The position numbers and the translations under genes are program-made. Shown here one piece after another: positions 10,541 to 21,358 of a DNA stretch of 27,227 nt. The stretch spans positions 1 through 27,227 of the forward strand of contig JBNGIS010005822.1 of NCBI GenBank assembly GCA_049999725.1, read 5' to 3'. The stretch is from Haplomitrium mnioides (lineage: Eukaryota; Marchantiophyta; Haplomitriopsida; Calobryales). The number at the start of each line of letters is the position of its first letter. The first letter of the stretch is position 1. The notes beneath the pieces are model-generated. The model worked only from the letters and a program-made list of their open reading frames with translations, did not search any database and had not been told where the DNA came from.

Positions 10541-10930
10541 CCTCAAACTGGTCCAAAGAGTTCTACGTGATGGTGGATGTTTCAGGTTTCTATGTGGGAG
10601 TAGTGGTGAGCCAGCTGGATGAGGAAGGAAGGGACCACCCGATCTACTTTGCCAGCAGACTCCTCTCAGTGGCGAAAAAGAATTACTCGCCCACCAATTG
10701 TGAGGCCTTGGGAATAATCTACTCATTGAAGAAATTCAGACATTACTTGCTGCACTACAAGGTGGTGTTCCACACTGATCATGATGCCCTGAAGTACATG
10801 GTCAACAAGCCTAATTTGAATGGGAGAGTGGCGAGGTGGATGTTGCTACTCCAAGAGTTTGATTTTGAGGTACGTGTCAAACCAAAGAAGAAACACCAAA
10901 ATGCCAATTTCTTCTCGAGGATCGAGGGGC
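10541..10930 (+). pseudogene. pol: Element 1 RNase H domain
   Basis: The domain degrades RNA in RNA-DNA hybrids during reverse transcription. It lies in the open frame 10162-11448. The first catalytic Asp is residue 139 of that frame (VMVDVSG, near 10576). The Glu is residue 181 (TNCEALGIIYSLKKF) and the next Asp is residue 206 (FHTDHDALKYM). The final box reads NANFFSR, where related elements usually have NADALSR, so the last conserved Asp is replaced by Asn. The domain is otherwise uninterrupted and follows the RT thumb directly. Confidence 0.85.
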
Positions 10931-11039
10931 AGCCGAGTGCGGAGGGAGTTGGGGACACCTTCCTTAATGAAGATCTGTTCCACATCAGGGAAGGGAGACC
11001 CACAGAATATGGAGACATCATTGAGTTCCTCTTGACGAC

Positions 11040-12254
11040 AAGGATTCCTCCAAGACGCACGTCAGAACAAGCGGCGATTTTTCTCAGAAAGGTGAGTCCT
11101 TTTCTCATGATCAAGGGAATGTTGCACATACAAAGCATGGATGGCCAGATATGCAGGTGTTTAGAGAAAGACCAGTCCACGGTGGTGATGCGGGCCATGC
11201 ACGAGGAAGAGGTCGGTGGTCATTTTGCTACGGAAACCACCATGATACGGAAAAAAATGAATGCTAAATATTGGTGGCCCACTCTGTATAGGGATGTTCA
11301 CTTCTTTGTGAAGAGGTGTGATGCTTGCCAAAGGGCTGGAAAACCGACAGCAGCATGCCACCATCTCCTAGTGCCGATCATTCCCCTAGCCCCATTTGAG
11401 AAGTGGGGGATTGACTTCATTGGGCCCATCACTCCATCCACAAGGTAAGGAAACAGGTATATTCTGCTTTCCACTGATTATGCCTGCAAGTGGGTTGAGG
11501 CTAGGGCAACAGGAAGAATGATGTGTCGACGATGGCTCGATTCCTCTACGAGAAAATTTTCACCCGATTTGGAGCACCACTGGAGTTGGTTAGTGACCAA
11601 GGCACGAATTTTGTTAATCAAGTCATTGGTGAGCTCATGGGGAGGTATGTGGTCAAGCATTAGAAAACCACAGCCTATCACCCTAAGGCCAATGGGTTAA
11701 CAGAGAGGGCCAACGACATTATGGGCAAAATTTTGAACAAGACGGTGGCTGCCAATAAAGTGGACTGGAATCTAAAGCTGCTAATCGCTACCCATGCATA
11801 TAACCTGGCCTACAAGACAACCACGGGCCATTACCCTTACTTCTTGGTTTTTGGACAGCATTGGCTGGTCCCAGTGTAGTTCGAAGTCCCCACAACTCAA
11901 GTGACAGTGGAGGAGAGAATGGCTGAGGGTCCAAGCCGTATGGAAAGGGTACATCAGTTGGAGGTCTTGGAGGAGATCAGGGCAGGGGCGCACAAGCGGC
12001 TAGAACATCAACATCAGCTGACCAAGAAGCAACACGATAAGAAGCTGCGACCAGTTGACTTCAAGGGTGATGATTTGGTGCTGCTCTACAACAGCAGGTT
12101 CTTGCACTTCTCCGGGAAGCTGCACACCAGGTGGATGGGACCTTACATGATGAGAGTGCTTCATGACAATGGGTCAGTAGAGTTGAGCACATTAACAGGG
12201 GCACACATTCCCAATCGTGTCCATTATGACAAGCTCAAGCGGTATTACCACTAG
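11040..12254 (+). pseudogene. pol: Element 1 integrase with C-terminal domain
   Basis: Integrase inserts the cDNA into host DNA. The zinc-binding HHCC module is seen as HEEEVGGH and CDACQ, before the first catalytic Asp in WGIDFIGPI. A TAA at 11446-11448 then interrupts the frame and a one-base shift follows near 11515. The second Asp (VSDQGTNF, codon at 11595) and the Glu (GLTERAND, codon at 11703) are 35 residues apart, the normal DX35E spacing. Further TAG stops lie at 11661-11663 and 11877-11879. The last segment, 11901-12254, is open and contains a GPY/F-like C-terminal domain (HTRWMGPYMMRVLHDNG, ending DKLKRYYH). All key residues remain, but the gene cannot be read through. Confidence 0.88.
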
Positions 12255-12969
12255 GAGGACCAGTGAGGGGGATGCTGCCTTGTACAGTGGGCGTGGGAGT
12301 CTTGTACACATGTGTGCGTGGGGTTGACGTGTGTGGACGTACCACTGTCTGGCAGGGGAGTGCAGGTTTTGGGTATAGGAGTTTGGTGGGATGTTTGTTC
12401 GTGTCTTTGTGTTGTGTGAGTGGTGCGTGGTGTGGTGGCCAGGTTGATTGAAAGGCAGCCAGCAAAGAAGGTCAGAGTGGCGGCCACGGAGGGGCCCAAC
12501 AAGGTCAGAGGGAGGAAGGATGTTTGCGAGGTCGCTGCACAATTAAAAGGGGAGTTATGTCGGCCGAGTATTTTTGCGTTTTTTCTAAATTTTGTGGTTA
12601 TTGAGCTTTCTATCATTCCCTTCTTTCCCCTCTCTTCTCTTCTTCTTATCTCTCCCTCTCCTTCTCCCTTTTGTCCCATTTGCTGGCATGGATCATGCAC
12701 TTCAAGAGAGGAGCCATGTGGGATCGAGAGGAGTCAGATGCATAGGGAATGCAAGCAATGTGGTGTATATAGACTCGCAACAAATCGACATGAAAGAAGG
12801 GCTGAAGGTGCAAGAAAGAGGGAGAGAAATTTCAGATGCAAGGAGGAAGGCGAGTAGCTGGGAAGATTGCAAAACAAAATTGGACGAATCGCAGATGAGA
12901 GAGCTGGTAGAATACAAGTAGATTGAGCAAGGGACTGCATGGAGGCTACAAATCCAGCGAGGACGCAAG
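12255..12969 (+). other. Element 1 sequence between pol and the polypurine tract
   Basis: The region starts with GT-rich sequence (about 12290-12440) and has a long pyrimidine tract (about 12610-12680). A short frame runs from an ATG at 12688 to TAG at 12919-12921 (77 codons). It is hydrophilic, rich in Glu, Arg and Lys, and resembles nothing I know. If a TTG at 12592 is used as the start, the added N-terminus is Leu/Phe/Pro-rich, but that merely translates the CT tract. Athila-type elements sometimes carry an env-like gene at this place. I see no support for one here beyond position. Confidence 0.5.
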
Positions 12970-13011
12970 TAAGGAAGGAGAAGGGCAGAAAGGATTTGAG
13001 GAAAAGGGCAT
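12970..13011 (+). promoter_or_regulatory. Polypurine tract of element 1
   Basis: This purine-rich stretch (pieces GGAAGGAGAAGGGCAGAAAGG and GAGGAAAAGGG) lies directly before the 3' LTR. It is the expected primer for plus-strand DNA synthesis. It ends one or two bases before TGTGCAGACAGG at 13012, which is why I place the 3' LTR start there. Confidence 0.65.
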
Positions 13012-16000
13012 TGTGCAGACAGGTGTGAATTCGCAACAAGGTGAGGAATTGTGCAAATGAGGGTTGGAAGGAATTGAGAGGGAGGCAACTGCACTAAGGA
13101 TGTGGGCATGACGGACGTCAGAAACAGACACTTTGAATGCAGTGAGTCCGTGAGAAACTTCGGAGACGTGGCGACTCTGGAGAGCCCATGGGAAACTTTG
13201 GAGACGTGGCGGCCTTGGAGGAGTTTTCGGGATGCTACGGAAGGTACAACTCTGGAGGCGTTCGCGGGATACTTCGGGAGTTAGTCAACTTCGGAACCGG
13301 GCGGACGGTGACGGTCCCACTTCCACCTTGCGGGCGGCGGCGGACGGCGCGACATCGAAAACCTGGTGGCCTTGGGGCAGTCCGTGGGAGGCAGCGGAAA
13401 CGTGGCAGCCTGGGAGGTGTCCGTGGGAAACTTCAGAAGGTACACTTCGGAGGAGTCCGTGGAAGACATCGGATGAGAGTCAACTTTGGAAATCCAAGTC
13501 AGTGGTGGTCCAACTTCCACCTTGCGGGCGGCAGCGTACGGAGCAACATTGGAGACGTGGCAGCCTGGGAGGTATATGTGGGGAACTATGTAGACATGGC
13601 GACTTCGAAGAATCCGTGGGAGACAGCGGAGACGTGGCAGATTAGGAGGAGTTCGTAGAAGACATCAGATGAGAGTCAACTTCAAAAATCCAGGTCAGTG
13701 GCGGTCCAACTTCCACCTTGCGGGCGACGACAGACGGCGCAACATTGGAGACGTGGCAACCTGGGAGGTGTTCGTGGAGAACTGCGTAGACGTGGCAACT
13801 TTGTGGAGTTTGTGGGAGGCAGCAGAGATGGCAGACTGGGAGGAGTCCGAGGAAGACAGCGGAAGGTACAATTTCGGAGGAGTCTACGAGATCCATCAGA
13901 AGGCAATCAACTTCAGAAACCCAGGTCAGTGGCGATCCAACTTCCACCTTGCGGACGGTGGCGGACAGCGCGACATTGGAAACGTTGCGCCTTGCAGGAA
14001 TCCATGGGGAACTGCATAGACGTGGCGACTTCGGAGAATCTATGGGAGACAGCAGAGACATGACAGACTAGGAGGGGTCCGGAGAAGACAATGGAAGGTA
14101 CAATTTTGGAGGAGTCTGCAGGATCCATCGGAAGGCAGTCAACTTCGGAAATCTATGTTAGTGGCAGTCCAACTTCCACCTTGCGGGCGGCGGCGGGCGG
14201 TGCGACATCGTAAACGTGGCAGCCTTGCAGGAGTCCGTGAGAAACTTCAGAAATGTGGCGCCTTGTAGGAGTCCGTGGAAAACTTCGGAAACGTGGCAGC
14301 TGGGGAGTAGCCCGAGGGAAATTGGGGAGTAGCTAAGAAAAATGGCAGATCGACCAGAGGATTACTGCGGATCAGCCCGCAAGATATGTCAAGCATTCAA
14401 TCTTCGGGTTGATCAGCGGACCTATCACTCTTCGGACGCATCTCTTTGGATCTTGCTGAGAAAAGATCTCTTCGGACCTTGGCTTTTGACCTTCACCTAG
14501 CTTACTACTTCGAAGCACTCCGATCAACGACTGCCTCACCTTCATCGATTTACTAATGTGGATCAGCGGCGGGCCAATCGTAGATCATGACTCTTCAGGC
14601 ACGCCCATTGGAGATTTGCGCAGGGCTCATCAGTTACTATCTCTGACATGTGTCGAGATCTCCCATGCTCGAATCAACTTTCCAGGCTCATCGGCATCAG
14701 GGTGCACTGCCTACTTGCAGAGGATTGAGAGTTGGCTCTACATAGCGACCTTTGTGAGCTTGTCATTCTAGTCCTCATCTAAAAGGGAATTGTGTGTGAG
14801 GCCCCTAGGACTGCCATACGAGCGCACGAGGACAACCACCCTCGACCTACACCAAGGTTGTCTTCCCTCGACATGGGAGAACTTCAGGGATGACCGTTAA
14901 CTTTGGACTTGCCCTTGATTGTATAGACAAGTGTCACCGCACCAAGAAACGGTTGCTAATTGGAAGGAAGGAGACGATCTTGAACAAGAAACGCTTAAGA
15001 GGAATGGGAGTGCCGGGGGGGTGGTATAGATGGATGCACAGCGAAGTTTGAGAGGTCAATGAATATGCAAAATTGACGTGCACAAGCCATCTCTAAGAGG
15101 AAGACGCAACGAGGAATGGAGGAAAGAATTCCAGGGAAGATTCACGTGAGGCGAGTGGACTCGTGCAATGGGGCTAGCGAGGGTAGAGGTGGACTAGAGG
15201 GGTGCTGAGAATCGCTGAGTGTGGAGCTCTAGAGTCTTAGGTAATCCAGGTGTACTCATCACTGCAGGTGGACCAGCATTCAAAGGTGTATCGTTACTTG
15301 AAGCTGAAGGGGGTTCTGTCTGTCTTGAATTTGGGAGAGGCTGCCAAGGGGGATCCTGAAGTCGTCTCATCATTGTTTGTGCAAAAGCATCAATCCCATA
15401 GGCACTCGGGGGCATTTCTAGTTGAATTTCTCAAGTGGAGCCAAGAGAGGAGTGGCTATGTTAGTGCCCGTGCACTGTAGAGAAGATCCATTTGAAGCTC
15501 GAGGTGGAGTGGGTGGTCAGCAATCGAGAGGACTGTCTTCTAGAGGTGGAAGTTAAAAAAATCCTCTTCCGATCTTGAGGAAGTAAATTTAGGGCTTCTC
15601 GCGAGGGAAGTTGAAAAACTATCTGGATGAGAGTGCGTGGGTGAGGAATTGAAGAAAGATTGGAGTGCTGATTCAAGGTGAAGAGAAGTTGGTTGGAAAG
15701 CTTGGGTCTTTGGACATTGAAGGGCCTACTATGCTAGCAAGGCTGAGTGCATGTGTATATGTCTATGTTTGTGTGTATTAGTTAGATTTATTTTCTATCT
15801 ATATTTCTTGTAAAGCTCTTAGGATCGGGAATACACCTGCGTTCCGATTTGTTCAGACCCTGGGAACACCCTGCGAAGGGGAAGTTAGAGTTATTAACAT
15901 TGCATTGTGGTATTTCGGATGTTGGGATTTGTTCCCATTTTGTACACAAGGTGTTTGGGTCCAGATTTGGACTCCTGAGTTATAATCTAGATTTCCCTTA

Positions 16001-16550
16001 GAAGTACCTCAGTTTATGTACGTGTGCATTTGGGAAATTGAGTGTGAATGAGCAGGATTGCTGCTGAAGTAGTTGTGGGTCAGTGGAAAGGGCTAGGGGG
16101 TAAAGAGGAACTTCTTAAGACCTCAAGAGGATAACTTGCCACGGGGTCATCACATACAAGAACCAGATCCCCTGTTTTGTCTGCCCTTGCCTTCTAAAGT
16201 GACACATTTGGAGGTTTAGGCGTGAAGGAGGGGTGTGACTTGCATTTGTTGGCATTGGAAGGAGGACATGCCAGAGACTCATTAGAATGGGAGTAATTGT
16301 GGACTCTTGAAATGTTATTCGGGTCTATTGGTTGCAACGGAAGAGTAGGTGTTGGATGTGGGTGTATGAATGAATGTGTTGTCATTGGTTGTTGTAAGGT
16401 GGTGTTGTAGTTACTCCATAGGGGGTCAGTAGGAGTTGGGGTCAAATTAGTGCAAAGCCCCTCCCATAAAAGGTCCTGAAATACAAGTCTGCCTTTAAGT
16501 GGGTGTAAATTGATCGGAAAGTAGATAAGGGTCCGACCACATTGCTGTCA
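13012..16550 (+). repeat. 3' LTR of element 1
   Basis: It aligns with the 5' LTR from 13026 (TGAATTCGC) to 16550 (GCTGTCA). The extra 14 bases at the left put the start next to the polypurine tract. Compared with the 5' copy it lacks about 27 bp present near 4885-4912, has a short G run instead of G19, and differs by scattered transitions. Directly after its end comes gag sequence of element 2. Confidence 0.85.
13140..14330 (+). repeat. GC-rich subrepeat array inside the 3' LTR
   Basis: This is the counterpart of the array in the 5' LTR. The module recurs near 13282, 13475, 13672, 13902 and 14133, with the same count and nearly the same spacing as in the 5' copy. Open frames found here on both strands are by-products of the repeat composition. 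Confidence 0.8.
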
Positions 16551-16943
16551 TTAGAGCAACAAAGCAGGATTGCAAGATACATTGAAGAGTTTCAAAGCCT
16601 ACAAGTCCAAATTGAAGACATGAGTTCAGTCGAAGCCCTTGACAAATTTTTGCAAGGATTAAAAAGGAAGATTTGAGGGGAAGTTATGATGCGCAATCCA
16701 AAGGATGTTAACGAAGCCATCTCATTTGCTCAAAGAATTGAAGGAACATTGGGGATTGTGCAAACAAGAGGGAATTATGACCCAATGCCTATAGAGTTGG
16801 GACATATTAGAAGAAAAGATTTCAATCGCCTCAATCAACAATCAAGAAGACCACACAATGCTATAGAAAGAAGAACTGAAGAACAATGAGAAACACAAAC
16901 GTATTACAATTGTGGGCAAATAGAGCATATTGCACCACTTTGT
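16551..16943 (+). pseudogene. gag: Element 2 gag, C-terminal part
   Basis: Translation from the junction gives a Gag-like helix region (RYIEEFQSLQVQIEDM, DKFLQGLKRKI). It is broken by TGA at about 16674-16679, continues with GEVMMRNPKDVNEAISFAQR and reaches another TGA at 16887-16889. The single zinc knuckle lies at 16902-16943 and reads YYNCGQIEHIAPLC. The first Cys of the CX2CX4HX4C pattern is Tyr and the usual Gly before His is Glu, so the knuckle is damaged. The N-terminal half of Gag is absent. Confidence 0.75.
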
Positions 16944-17148
16944 AGAGCAATACAATGCAATCAAAGGGCCGACGAGTGTTTCGACAACGTCTTCATAATG
17001 TTAATAATGAAGAAGAGGAATGTCAGGGAAATGAGAGGCAATAGTAAAAAATCCTCGTGGTTTTGCTAGGACAAAGAAGAAAGGCGAGAAAAGGTTTCAA
17101 CAAAAGCAAACATACTATATAGAAAAATAAAAAAATGGAAGACTAACT

Positions 17149-17502
17149 GTGGTTGATGGATTGATGGAAGGATCGGCAATAAGAATTTTGGTGGACTCCA
17201 GAGTGGAAGAAAATTATCTATCACGAGTGATAGCCTTGAAGTTGAAACTACCAATTGAAAAGGAAGAGCACGAGGTGGTTGAAATGGCAAATGGCCAAAG
17301 TGAGCCCATTGAACGTCTGTCTCAAACTATAGCTCTACTTATGGGCAACTATAAAGAGAATTTGGAATGGAAGATCACAACATTGGCGAGATATGATGTG
17401 ATTCTTGGAATGAAATGGCTGCGAAGATATAACCCGCAAGTAGATTGGCATAAGAAGACACTCACGACTTCTCAATGGAAGATTCATGGAGAGAGAGTAT
17501 GA
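17149..17502 (+). pseudogene. pol: Element 2 aspartic protease
   Basis: The retropepsin fold is recognisable as IRILVDSRVEENYLSR with D-S-R at 17194-17202, and as YDVILGMKWLRRYNPQVDW further on. The active-site Gly is replaced by Arg (DSR instead of DSG), which should inactivate the enzyme. The end of this frame overlaps the start of the RT frame by 28 bp in a different phase, probably because of an indel rather than a designed overlap. Confidence 0.8.
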
Positions 17503-18330
17503 CCTCATTTGAGGCACCTACCATTATACGTGAACTCATAGTTGAGAAAAAGGACTCAAAGCATAAAGTTCCTCATGATCTTCAAGGTATTTTGAAGGAG
17601 TTTCATGACGTCTTTCCCAATGATTTACCCCATGGATTGTCGTTGAAACGATGCATTGATCACAAGATTGAGGTTATTCCAAGAAGTATTCCACCATGCA
17701 AAACACCATATCGATTGCCTCCTCATGAACTCGAGGAATGCAAATCTCATATTGCGGAGTTGTTGGAGAAAGGGTTCATTCAGCCAAACATATCTTCTTA
17801 TGGTGTACCAGTATTATTTGTGAAAAAGAAAGATGGGAGTATGAGAATGTATATTGACTATCGAGCACTCAACCAACAAACGGTGGAAAAAAAATATTTG
17901 TTACCTCGAATGGATGATTGTTTTGATCAACTTCAAGGAGCAAATGACTTCACAAAGTTAGATTTGAGATGCAAATATAATCAAATCCAAATTGCAGAAG
18001 GTGATGTGCAAAAAACAACATTTGGAAGTCGATATGAGCATTTTGAATACCTTGTTATGCTTTTTGGATTAACTAATGCTCCTGCCACATTTATGAGTCT
18101 TATGAATGACATTTTTTTTTATCTTATTTGGATAAGTTTGTTATTTGTTTTTGGATGACATTCTCATTTACAGCAAGAATCTTCAAGAGCATCAACAACA
18201 CCTTCGTATGGTATTACATGTACTTCGAACTCACAAGCTATATGTGAAGATTCAAAATGTGAAATTGGGAAAAGGGAGGTATACTACTTGGGTCATCGTG
18301 TGAGTGCATAAAGAATCCAAGTTATGGATG
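17475..18330 (+). pseudogene. pol: Element 2 reverse transcriptase
   Basis: The long frame 17475-18158 holds the RT palm and fingers: [80 protein letters not shown] shift after the T run near 18112-18120 moves the catalytic box FLDD (18148-18159) and the following DILIYSKNLQEHQQHL into another frame. The connection to the thumb is further damaged near 18300-18360. The motifs are those of chromovirus RTs. Confidence 0.88.
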
Positions 18331-18379
18331 AGAAAGTAGAGGCAATTCAGAAGGGGAAGCTCTTAGTGATCACATACAA

Positions 18380-18960
18380 CTAAGAGAATTATTGGAGCTA
18401 ACTAGGTTTTATCATCGATTTGTGAAAGGTTTTGCACAAATAGTAGAACCATTGACCAACTTGCTCAAGAAAAGTCATACATAGACGTGGGGAGCTACAA
18501 AAGAGTTGGCATTTCAAGCATTGAATAAATCACTTCTTCATGCTCTTATTCTTAAATGGAATGATTCCAAACGACCAATCAAACTTTCGATGGATGCATC
18601 AAGAAAAGCCATAGGTAGAGTCTTGCAACAAGAATGGGAGGATGGTTGGCATCATATTGCCTTCTTTTCTAGAAAGTTAAGCAATGCAGAGCAGAACTAC
18701 CACACCACAGAACGTGAAGAATTGGCGATTGTGTTATCTACAAGCATTGGAAGCACTATCTAGGAGATAAAGAGTTTGTGGTTGAAACCGATCATAAGCC
18801 TCTAATCTATCTAGAAACTCAAAAAGAGCTCTCAAAAAGGCAGATTTGATGGGTGGAGTGGCGACAATGGTTCCATATGAAGATGATTTATGTGGAAGGA
18901 AAATGTTAGATTGCAGATGCCTTAACATGCATGCCTCAACTCAACATCATATCTGAAATC
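18380..18960 (+). pseudogene. pol: Element 2 RNase H domain
   Basis: The thumb remnant (LLELTRFYHRFVKGFA) leads into a frame at 18506-18763 with the first catalytic Asp in KLSMDASRKAIG and the block FFSRKLSNAEQNYHTTEREE. A shift near 18735 moves the rest (KHYLGDKEFVVETDHKPL) to another frame. Two further stops follow, including a TAG in the CXIADALT region near 18908. The domain order is normal and the copy is dead. Confidence 0.8.
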
Positions 18961-18987
18961 ACAATTCATCCTACTTGATGGATAAAA

Positions 18988-20224
18988 ATGTTGGTTGTAG
19001 TAAAAAAAGATGAAGAGATCATTGCTGCACAACAAAAGAAGTTGGTGAAAGAAGTGAGAGGATTGATTTTCTTCCAAGATAAGGTATGGGTCCCCAATAA
19101 TGTTAAGCTTCGCTCTAAAATTTTATATGAAGCACATGATTCTGCAATAGGAGGCCATGTTGGAGTTGAAAAGACTTTGGACAATCTTTAATGAGTTTAT
19201 TATTGGCCTAAAATGCATCACAATGTGGCGGAATATGTTTGGAGTTGCTTGGCTTGTCAACAAAATAAGGCTACCAACCTTAAACAAGGAGGCTTGTTGC
19301 AACCATTACGTATCTCAAATCACAGATGGGAGCATGTGAGTATGGATATTGTGTGTGCGCTACTCCGTACTTCTATGGGCTATGATGTTATTGTTGTTTT
19401 TGTGGATAAGCTTAGCAAAATGATTCATATTCGTCCAACTACAAAATCAGTGACAACACTTGAGCTAGCACAAATTTATTTGGAGGCAGTCTACTCTCAT
19501 AATGGTATTTTCAAAGTTATTATTTCGGATCGAGGCACTCAATTCACGAGCATGTTTTGGTGCACAATATTTGGTCTTCTCAAGACCAAACTGGCTATGT
19601 CTACTGCTTATCATCCAGAATCTGATGGTCAAACTGAACGAACCAACCGTACTATTGAAGATATGCTACAAGCTTTTACTTTGGAAGAACAAGAGGAATG
19701 GGATTGGCTACCACCTCTTGTAGAGTTCTCGTACAATAACTCTATCAACAGTTCCACACGCGCCACATCTTTCTTTTTGATATAAGGTGAGCATCCTACC
19801 ACGCTCTCTAGTCTTCAACATGCATCACCGTCGACCTCTAAGAGTCCAGCCATTGATGATTTTCTTCATTGTCTACACCACGGAATTTGACGAGCTAAGG
19901 AAAAACTAGAAGTTGCTCGTAACAAAAAAAAAATATGCTGATACTCATCATCGAGAGGTGACCTTTGCTATAGGTGACCAAGTCTAGCTCTCCATGTCCA
20001 ATCTTCCTTTGCTTCATTCGCGTAAGTTTAGTGCTCGTTTTATTGGTCCTTTTACTATCTCTGCTCGCATTGGAGCAGTTGCCTATCGGTTGGTTTTACC
20101 TCCTCACATGAAGATTCATCCCGTCTTTCATGTCTCTTTACTCCAGGCTTTTGTTCCTCGCTCTGTCACTTTTACCAGTACCCAAGAACCCTCTCCACCA
20201 CTTGAGCTTATTGATGGTCTGTGA
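18988..20224 (+). pseudogene. pol: Element 2 integrase with GPY/F domain
   Basis: The HHCC module (HDSAIGGHVG, then CLACQQNK) is split by TAA and TGA stops at about 19189-19195. The frame 19213-19785 has the catalytic triad at residues Asp45 (SMDIV), Asp106 (ISDRGTQF) and Glu142 (DGQTERTN), with the standard 35-residue spacing between the last two. After a TAA at 19783-19785 the sequence is broken by further stops. The segment 19994-20224 then encodes the GPY/F part (GPFTISARIGAVAYRLVL, HPVFHVSLLQAF) and ends at LELIDGL plus TGA. No chromodomain can be read downstream. Confidence 0.88.
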
Positions 20225-21358
20225 AGGCATGAGATGGTTTGAGAGAATTTAAATGAGATAAGATTACTATCATAGAATGGAATGCATTATGATGAAGTAT
20301 GAAGAAGATTTAGAAGTTATTATAGGAAACTTAGATTTGATTGGTTTTCTTCAATATGTGTAGATATGAGTACAGAGTAAATTGTGTTCTTATTAGAAAT
20401 TTTCAGAAGCTGATATTGTATAATGAGATAAAATATTGTTCAAGTAACTAGTAGAAATTTATAGAAGTGAAAAAGCTCTTGTAAACCGGAAGTTATAACC
20501 GGTCAAAGTTACAAAAGTGAGCTGCAGAAAAGTCAAAACCGAGAGTATCTAAAAATTATAAAATACTAATATTATTATATGGGTAGAAATTTTAATTGAC
20601 AAGCTTTCTAACAAGGTATAGTACATGCAAATTGACTTAGTATTAATGACTTTATAGAGATTCTTCTAGAATAGACTAAAGAGGAGAAAAGTCAATTTGT
20701 TCTTTGACTTATTCTTTGAGGGAATCTCGAAGTATCATCTTAGGAATTGTTTGTAAGGAAAAATACAAGGTAGAAAAGTATTGAATCAATTGTTGAGATT
20801 CTTGGGCAAGAGAAGCTCCAAATGAGAAGCTTCTTCTTGAAGAAGAAAACAAAAAGTGGAGATACTTGAGGAGTACTTTTAGGATTTAATAATTAGAGAG
20901 ATAATCATCTTTGATACTTTACCTAGGGTGATAGAATATTTAGTTTTACTCCTAGTAATTATCTAGACTAGTATATAAGGAGGAGGGGAAGAGAGAAAGC
21001 TCAATACCCAATTATTGTGGAAATCCTCACTCTTTACTCCAAATGCTCTCACACAAATCACTCTTGCTCTCACCCTTCTAACTCTCAACATACTCCTCAC
21101 TCTATGAAAGACTACTCCTCAAGTGCTTGCCCTCTAATGAGTCTTCAAAGTAGCTCCTCCAAGCGCTTCTCCAAAGGTCTCTCACAACTCTCAAATCTAT
21201 GTAGCTCTTCACCTACGTAGGCAATGAGCTTTCTATCAAGTATATAAAGAAGGGAGAGTGCCTTGTTTGGCATCTCTTACCTTGTGGGTTTTTGAAGTCC
21301 TTGTGCACTTCTCTTGTATATGTTTGTGCTAACTTGTATGTATGTGAGTAGCGTTACA
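20225..21358 (+). repeat. LTR-like segment, probably the 3' LTR of element 2
   Basis: No coding sequence is present. The segment has promoter-like architecture: a consensus TATATAAGG at 20972-20980, then a CT-rich leader from about 21010 with many CTCTC motifs, and a second TATA-like string at 21241-21249. It ends near GCGTTACA at 21351-21358, immediately before the broken RT of element 3. A start at TGAAGG (20222) or TGAGATGG (20230) would give TG...CA ends, but no polypurine tract and no 5-bp duplication confirms either boundary. It could instead be a solo LTR of an unrelated element. Confidence 0.5.
20972..20980 (+). promoter_or_regulatory. TATA box of the LTR-like segment
   Basis: TATATAAGG matches the plant TATA consensus closely. 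A cluster of purines (GGAGGAGGGGAAGAGAG) follows, with a plausible start site near 21002-21010 about 30 nt downstream, and then a CT-rich leader. Confidence 0.55.

Larger units (their letters stand above)
3022..16550 (+). mobile_element. Element 1: large Athila-like Ty3/gypsy LTR retrotransposon, defective
   Basis: Two direct repeats of about 3.5 kb (3022-6513 and 13012-16550) flank a 6.5-kb internal region with gag, protease, RT, RNase H and integrase in the Ty3/gypsy order. The RT has MDGYSGYNQ, FAFRRMPFGLGN and FIDD, which resemble the Athila/Tat group. The very long LTRs fit that group too. In a 300-bp sample (about 5641-5940 against 15661-15960) I count roughly 18 differences, mostly transitions, so the insertion is not recent. 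Coding frames carry several stops and frameshifts, so the copy is non-autonomous. There is no matching target-site duplication: the left flank ends TTCTC and the right flank starts TTAGA. Confidence 0.9.
16551..20224 (+). mobile_element. Element 2: chromovirus-type Ty3/gypsy element, 5'-truncated and decayed
   Basis: The order is gag (C-terminal part), protease, RT, RNase H, integrase. The integrase C-terminus contains ARFIGPFTISARIG and HPVFHVSLLQAF, typical of plant chromoviruses. The 5' LTR and N-terminal gag are missing because the copy starts at the end of element 1's 3' LTR. Base use is AT-richer than in element 1, so it is a separate element on the same strand. Stops and frameshifts occur in every domain. 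Coding sense ends at LELIDGL, just where the chromodomain would follow. Confidence 0.88.
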
